Of a stretch of 64,000 nucleotides of DNA, positions 60,622 through 64,000 are shown in pieces. Under the pieces are notes generated by a model. The model had not been told where the DNA came from. It did no database searches and saw nothing but the letters and a program-made list of their open reading frames with translations. The DNA is from Shewanella dokdonensis (GTDB taxonomy: Bacteria > Pseudomonadota > Gammaproteobacteria > Enterobacterales > Shewanellaceae): contig NZ_CP074572.1 of NCBI RefSeq assembly GCF_018394335.1, forward strand, positions 124,001 to 188,000, read 5' to 3'. Positions within the stretch are counted from its first letter, which is position 1; the number at the start of each line of letters is the position of its first letter. Position numbers and translations under genes: made by a program.

Positions 60622-62440
60622 TCAAGCCTGTTGCTGACTCGCAATCCAGCGATTGATCTTGGCTTCCATCACCGCCAGTGGTAGCGACCCCGAAGTCAGC
60701 AACTGTGTATGAAATGCTTTGAGATCAAATTTATCTCCTAACATCTGCTCGGCTTTATGTCGCAACTCCAGAATTTTCAATTGCCCGACTTTATAAGACA
60801 GCGCTTGTCCCGGGATAGCCATGTAACGCTCTACTTCGGCGATGATGTCACTCTCCGCCATCGGTGAGTTGTCTTTCATGTACTGAATGGCCTGTTCCCG
60901 TGTCCAGCCTTTAGCATGCATGCCAGTATCCACCACTAATCGCATGGCTCGCAGCATTTCATCAGACAGTTTGCCAAAATACTGATAGGGATCGTTAAAC
61001 ATGCCCATTTCAATGCCTAAATACTCGGCGTAAAGGGCCCAACCTTCTTCAAATGCGGTGTAACTGCCAAATCGCTGAAATTCCGGCACGCCAGATAGTT
61101 CCTGCTTGATAGAGATCTGAAAATGGTGGCCGGGGGATGCTTCATGCAAAGATAAGGTGGTCATGCCCCACTTCGGCTGTGCTCGCAGATTATAAGTGTT
61201 GATATAGAAAATCCCTGGACGGCTGCCATCCACAGCCGGAGCATCATAGGAAGCTCCAGCAGCAGATTGTTGGCGAAATGCTTCTACTGGTTTCACCACA
61301 TAGTCGGCTTTGGGCATTACCGCAAAGTAATGAGGCAATACAGCGTTGATCCGCTGTTTAATCGCATCATAGCCCTTAATCAGCGCATCCGGTGTAGTGA
61401 AAAATATTGCGGTTCCGCTGACAGCGAGGCAAAAAACGCCGGTAAATCGCCATGGAAGCCCACTTGTTGCCTAACTTTATCCATCTCTTGGCGAATACGT
61501 GCAACTTCCTGCAAACCGATTTCATGGATCTGCGCAACAGGCATGGTGGTAGTTGTGTGATAATTGGCGAGGTATTGATACCAGGCTTTACCCTCCGGCA
61601 AATCCCAGAATCCAGCGGAATCTCTGGCCGCAGCCAAGTAGGTATTCTTGAAATAATCACGCAGTGATGTAAACGCCGGGCATAACTCATCAGCAATCAT
61701 ACTGCGATATTCTTTGGCAATTTTAGCCCGTTGTTCATCTGAAAAATGTTCAGGTAAATGCGTTACCGGAGCGTAAAAGATGCTAGCTTCTGGCGCACCG
61801 ACCAACTGAGCATCTAATTGGGGAATAATGCGTTCCACCAGCACTTTTGGCAGCACGACTTTGGCATTGATGCCCTCATTCATGCGCTGTTGTGCCAATG
61901 TCATCCACTGTACAAAACCTTGTACACGCCGATGCCAGTCGGCATAGTCTTGTGGCGTTTTGAAGGGTTGCGCGCTTTCACCGCTCCCCAGTTGCACCAT
62001 AGTGATGACAGTGCTGTAAAACTGGCTGATTGGCATCAAGTAACTAGGGAATCGTTCGCCAGCCAACGCCATCTTCCGGTCATAGATAAACATGTCATAA
62101 CTGAGCTGCAACTGGGGCGATAACTTGCTCCGATCAAGCGCGGTGACCAACGCCAGATACTGACTATTGAGCCGATGATGGTCCTGCAAATACTGTGCAG
62201 TCAGCTCACCACCGAACTTTGCATTATAGTCGTTAACACCAACAAAAGTGGCGTAAAGAGGCTCTTGCTGCAGATACTCTTTAAAAATTGCTCAACAACA
62301 TCCAGATATTGTTTGTCTACTGCTTGTGGTTGTGTTGCCGTGACCAATGATGAGGCGGCGATGGTTTTGGTACTAGCGTTACATGCAGTAGTCGTTAATA
62401 GCGCCAGAACGACTGCAGATAACATAACCCCTTTGTTCAT
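60622..62440 (-). CDS. DUF885 lipoprotein, putative metallopeptidase (two frameshifts here)
   Basis: About 606 aa. The lipoprotein signal MNKGVMLSAVVLALLTTTAC has the cysteine at residue 20. The conserved DUF885 metal motif is LHEASPGHHFQ, followed by FEEGWALYAEYLG. Breaks are at 62280-62282 (three T, four expected) and 61400-61404 (five A, six expected). Repair gives EQFLKEYLQQEPLYATF and EPQYFFTTPDALIKGYDA. The start at 62440 has AGGAG upstream. The substrate is unknown. Confidence 0.85.
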
Positions 62441-62520
62441 TATGATAATTCTCCTAATACGACACCTTGTCGCTAAAGCTCCACTATACTTTGGAAACAC
62501 CATCTTACGGGCGAGGTTCC

Positions 62521-63030
62521 ATGATTTATTCATTCAGCAACTCCGGCTTTCGCGATCCAGAGACCGGGGTATACAACCAAACTTATTTCATGGAAGTTTT
62601 TCATCGCGAATGGTATCGACATTTACGTGAACAGCAAAGCCTAGCGTTACTCTATTTAGCGCCATTATTACCAGGATTGGTTAATCAACCACATCTGCTG
62701 GATTTTTTCACTGGCCGCATTCAAGCATCGTTATTAAGAGCCACAGACTTGCTCGCCAGACTCAACCAACAACTCTTTGCTGTGGGCTTATTTAACACCG
62801 ATGAGATGGGAACCCGTACGGTCATCAACAGGATAAGTCATCAATTGCAGGCGTTTTCAGTGGAATACCGGCAACATCACGGGATTGGCCTAGATTATCG
62901 TCTTGCGGCTTGTTTATGTCTGCCCAATATGGACATAAAACCGGAATTGCTCTTTATTGAAGCAGAAAACCGCTGTATGAAGGGAGACAAGGACGCCGAT
63001 GACGTACTGTTAACCATTGCGCGGAATTAA
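62521..63030 (+). CDS. Degenerate GGDEF-domain protein
   Basis: Protein of 169 aa that has the fold cues of a diguanylate cyclase domain, including an RDPETGVYNQTYFMEVFHREWYRHLRE start like the D-LTGL-N-R block. The active-site position reads ARLNQQLFAVGL, so GGDEF is missing and cyclase activity is not expected. It may bind nucleotide or act as a regulatory partner. I start at MIYSFSNSG (62521) rather than the open frame from 62467. Confidence 0.65.
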   Translation: MIYSFSNSGFRDPETGVYNQTYFMEVFHREWYRHLREQQSLALLYLAPLLPGLVNQPHLLDFFTGRIQASLLRATDLLARLNQQLFAVGLFNTDEMGTRTVINRISHQLQAFSVEYRQHHGIGLDYRLAACLCLPNMDIKPELLFIEAENRCMKGDKDADDVLLTIARN

Positions 63031-63072
63031 CGTTATAACTTTCTGAATATAGATGATTTTCAATAGGCAAGA

Positions 63073-63094
63073 AAAAGCCCCTTACGGGGCTTTT
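63073..63094. terminator. Bidirectional terminator between convergent genes
   Basis: Perfect 9-bp stem AAAAGCCCC/GGGGCTTTT with loop TTAC. A and T runs on the two sides allow termination in both directions, between the degenerate GGDEF gene and the TPR gene. Confidence 0.88.
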
Positions 63095-63098
63095 CAAC

Positions 63099-64000
63099 TT
63101 ACAAAGAGACCTTGTAAATACGCGCCTTATCTTTGATATAGGCGATATAATTGGTCGCACTTTTGGTTGTCTTTTTATCTTTAGCAGCCAATTGAGCATA
63201 GCGATATGCTTCCTTGTACTGTTTCAAACTAAGATAGGACAACATCAGTTCATACTGTGCTTCACCTGGATTATCCAGACCAGCCTTAAGAGCCTGCTCA
63301 AGTACGGGGATAGATTCCTTATATTTCTGATCCAATGACAATAACCGTCCTTGTTTCAGATAAAGGGTTCCACTTGTACTTATAGACGCGGCTTGACCAT
63401 AATAGCTAGCAGCATCTTTCAGATCTTTCGCCTGATGGAAGAAACCTGCCAGCATGCTGAGGTTTTTTTCATCCTTAGGTATTAAGCCACTCTTCATGTG
63501 CTTCTCGAGGATACGGGCACCACGATATGGTGACCCTTTAGAAGCCAACAGCTGACATAGACGGACAATATTCTCTGATTTTTCTAAGAAACCACCATCA
63601 TAGGCGATTTCATAGGTAGCCAGAGAACGGTCATAGTCTTCTGTTAACAGATAGAGCTGCGCCAACTGTACCCACAGACGTTTATCGTCAGGGAACAGCG
63701 GTACCATAACCTCTAACACACCAACTGCATCTTTGTATTTTTTCAGGTTGAACAGTGATTGGAATTTCAGCTGATACAGACCCTTATCAGGTTTATCCAT
63801 AACGGATATTCCTTCATTTACGGTTTTCAGCGCATTATCCCATTGCTGCATTTCAGTGTAAGCGATCGCCATACGACGATAGACAATTGCATCTTTCTTA
63901 CAAGTGAAATTTATCCATTTCCGATAATAAGTAATGGCTTCCTTGTACTTTTTCTCCTGCAACAACAGATCAGAATAAAGCCGCAAGGTCGCAGCATGAT
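63099..64000 (-). CDS. TPR repeat protein, cut at window edge
   Basis: The C-terminal part of a tetratricopeptide repeat protein; the frame stays open to the window edge. At least seven helical TPR-like units are visible, for example YKEAITYYRKWINF, WDNALKTVNEGIS, YDRSLATYEIAYDGGF and YKESIPVLEQALKAGLDNPG. Such proteins are found downstream of Shewanella TonB/ExbB/ExbD clusters, but the neighbours lie outside the window. The N-terminus is not seen. Confidence 0.85.
   Translation of the reverse strand, partial: HAATLRLYSDLLLQEKKYKEAITYYRKWINFTCKKDAIVYRRMAIAYTEMQQWDNALKTVNEGISVMDKPDKGLYQLKFQSLFNLKKYKDAVGVLEVMVPLFPDDKRLWVQLAQLYLLTEDYDRSLATYEIAYDGGFLEKSENIVRLCQLLASKGSPYRGARILEKHMKSGLIPKDEKNLSMLAGFFHQAKDLKDAASYYGQAASISTSGTLYLKQGRLLSLDQKYKESIPVLEQALKAGLDNPGEAQYELMLSYLSLKQYKEAYRYAQLAAKDKKTTKSATNYIAYIKDKARIYKVSL

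Noticed and set aside
71..62440. Mass pseudogenisation of 21 genes
   Set aside because: Nearly all breaks are one missing base in a homopolymer, and they include core genes; sequencing error explains them better.

Overview
The window looks like a chromosomal segment of a Shewanella-like gammaproteobacterium. The supporting signs are a marine proteobacterial (Pds) sortase system, the hdfR/maoP pair, yihD, a Shewanella-style RraB, a predicted FNR/EtrA site in front of nrdDG, a TonB-dependent sugar receptor and Leloir genes. No rRNA or tRNA gene and no CRISPR array was seen. The species assignment is inference; gene identities come from recognised motifs and family knowledge.

Layout. 1-10.4 kb: msrBA, a 2OG-Fe(II) oxygenase, ylqF, an exported ATP-dependent DNA ligase, dgkA, hdfR<>maoP, an M28 peptidase, a diguanylate cyclase and an acyltransferase. 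10.5-17.2 kb: the Pds sortase island (sortase, VIT/VWA target, pdsO, divergent pdsR-pdsS). 17.2-18.9 kb: metC and yihD. 19.2-21.9 kb: a small chromosomal integron with an SOS-type intI, a candidate attI and three cassettes with attC sites. It is followed by a transposase remnant and a lipoprotein hydrolase. 23.9-39.0 kb: a galactoside utilisation locus on the minus strand, reading TonB receptor, GH2, galE, galT, galK, Na+/sugar symporter, GH5-like enzyme, GPH transporter, LacI-type regulator. Two GTAAACG(T/A)TTAC operators lie in front of the receptor. 39.3-45.9 kb: an unknown gene, a FemAB/GNAT-like protein, ggt, an amidohydrolase and ribA. 46.2-50.1 kb: nrdG, nrdD with FNR and NrdR sites, and a patatin-like protein. 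50.3-54.0 kb: a DEAD-box helicase, a DUF3010 protein, a YgjP-type metallopeptidase and an M23 peptidase. 54.1-64.0 kb: sbcC/sbcD, a TSUP transporter, rraB, an S4 protein, a GNAT, a DUF885 lipoprotein, a degenerate GGDEF protein and a TPR protein cut by the window edge.

How the genes work together. The galactose locus encodes outer membrane uptake, periplasmic or outer glycosidases, two inner membrane transporters and the complete GalK-GalT-GalE route. The Pds island encodes a sortase, its substrate, an OmpA-like partner and a two-component system. The integron carries a GNAT enzyme and two unknown membrane proteins.

Important caveat. Twenty-one genes are frame-broken in this sequence. In twenty of them every break is restored by adding one base, and 22 of the 23 missing bases fall in a homopolymer. 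This looks like systematic homopolymer under-calling rather than gene decay, so I annotate these genes as full-length CDS with the break noted. The GH2 gene is the one exception in type of indel.
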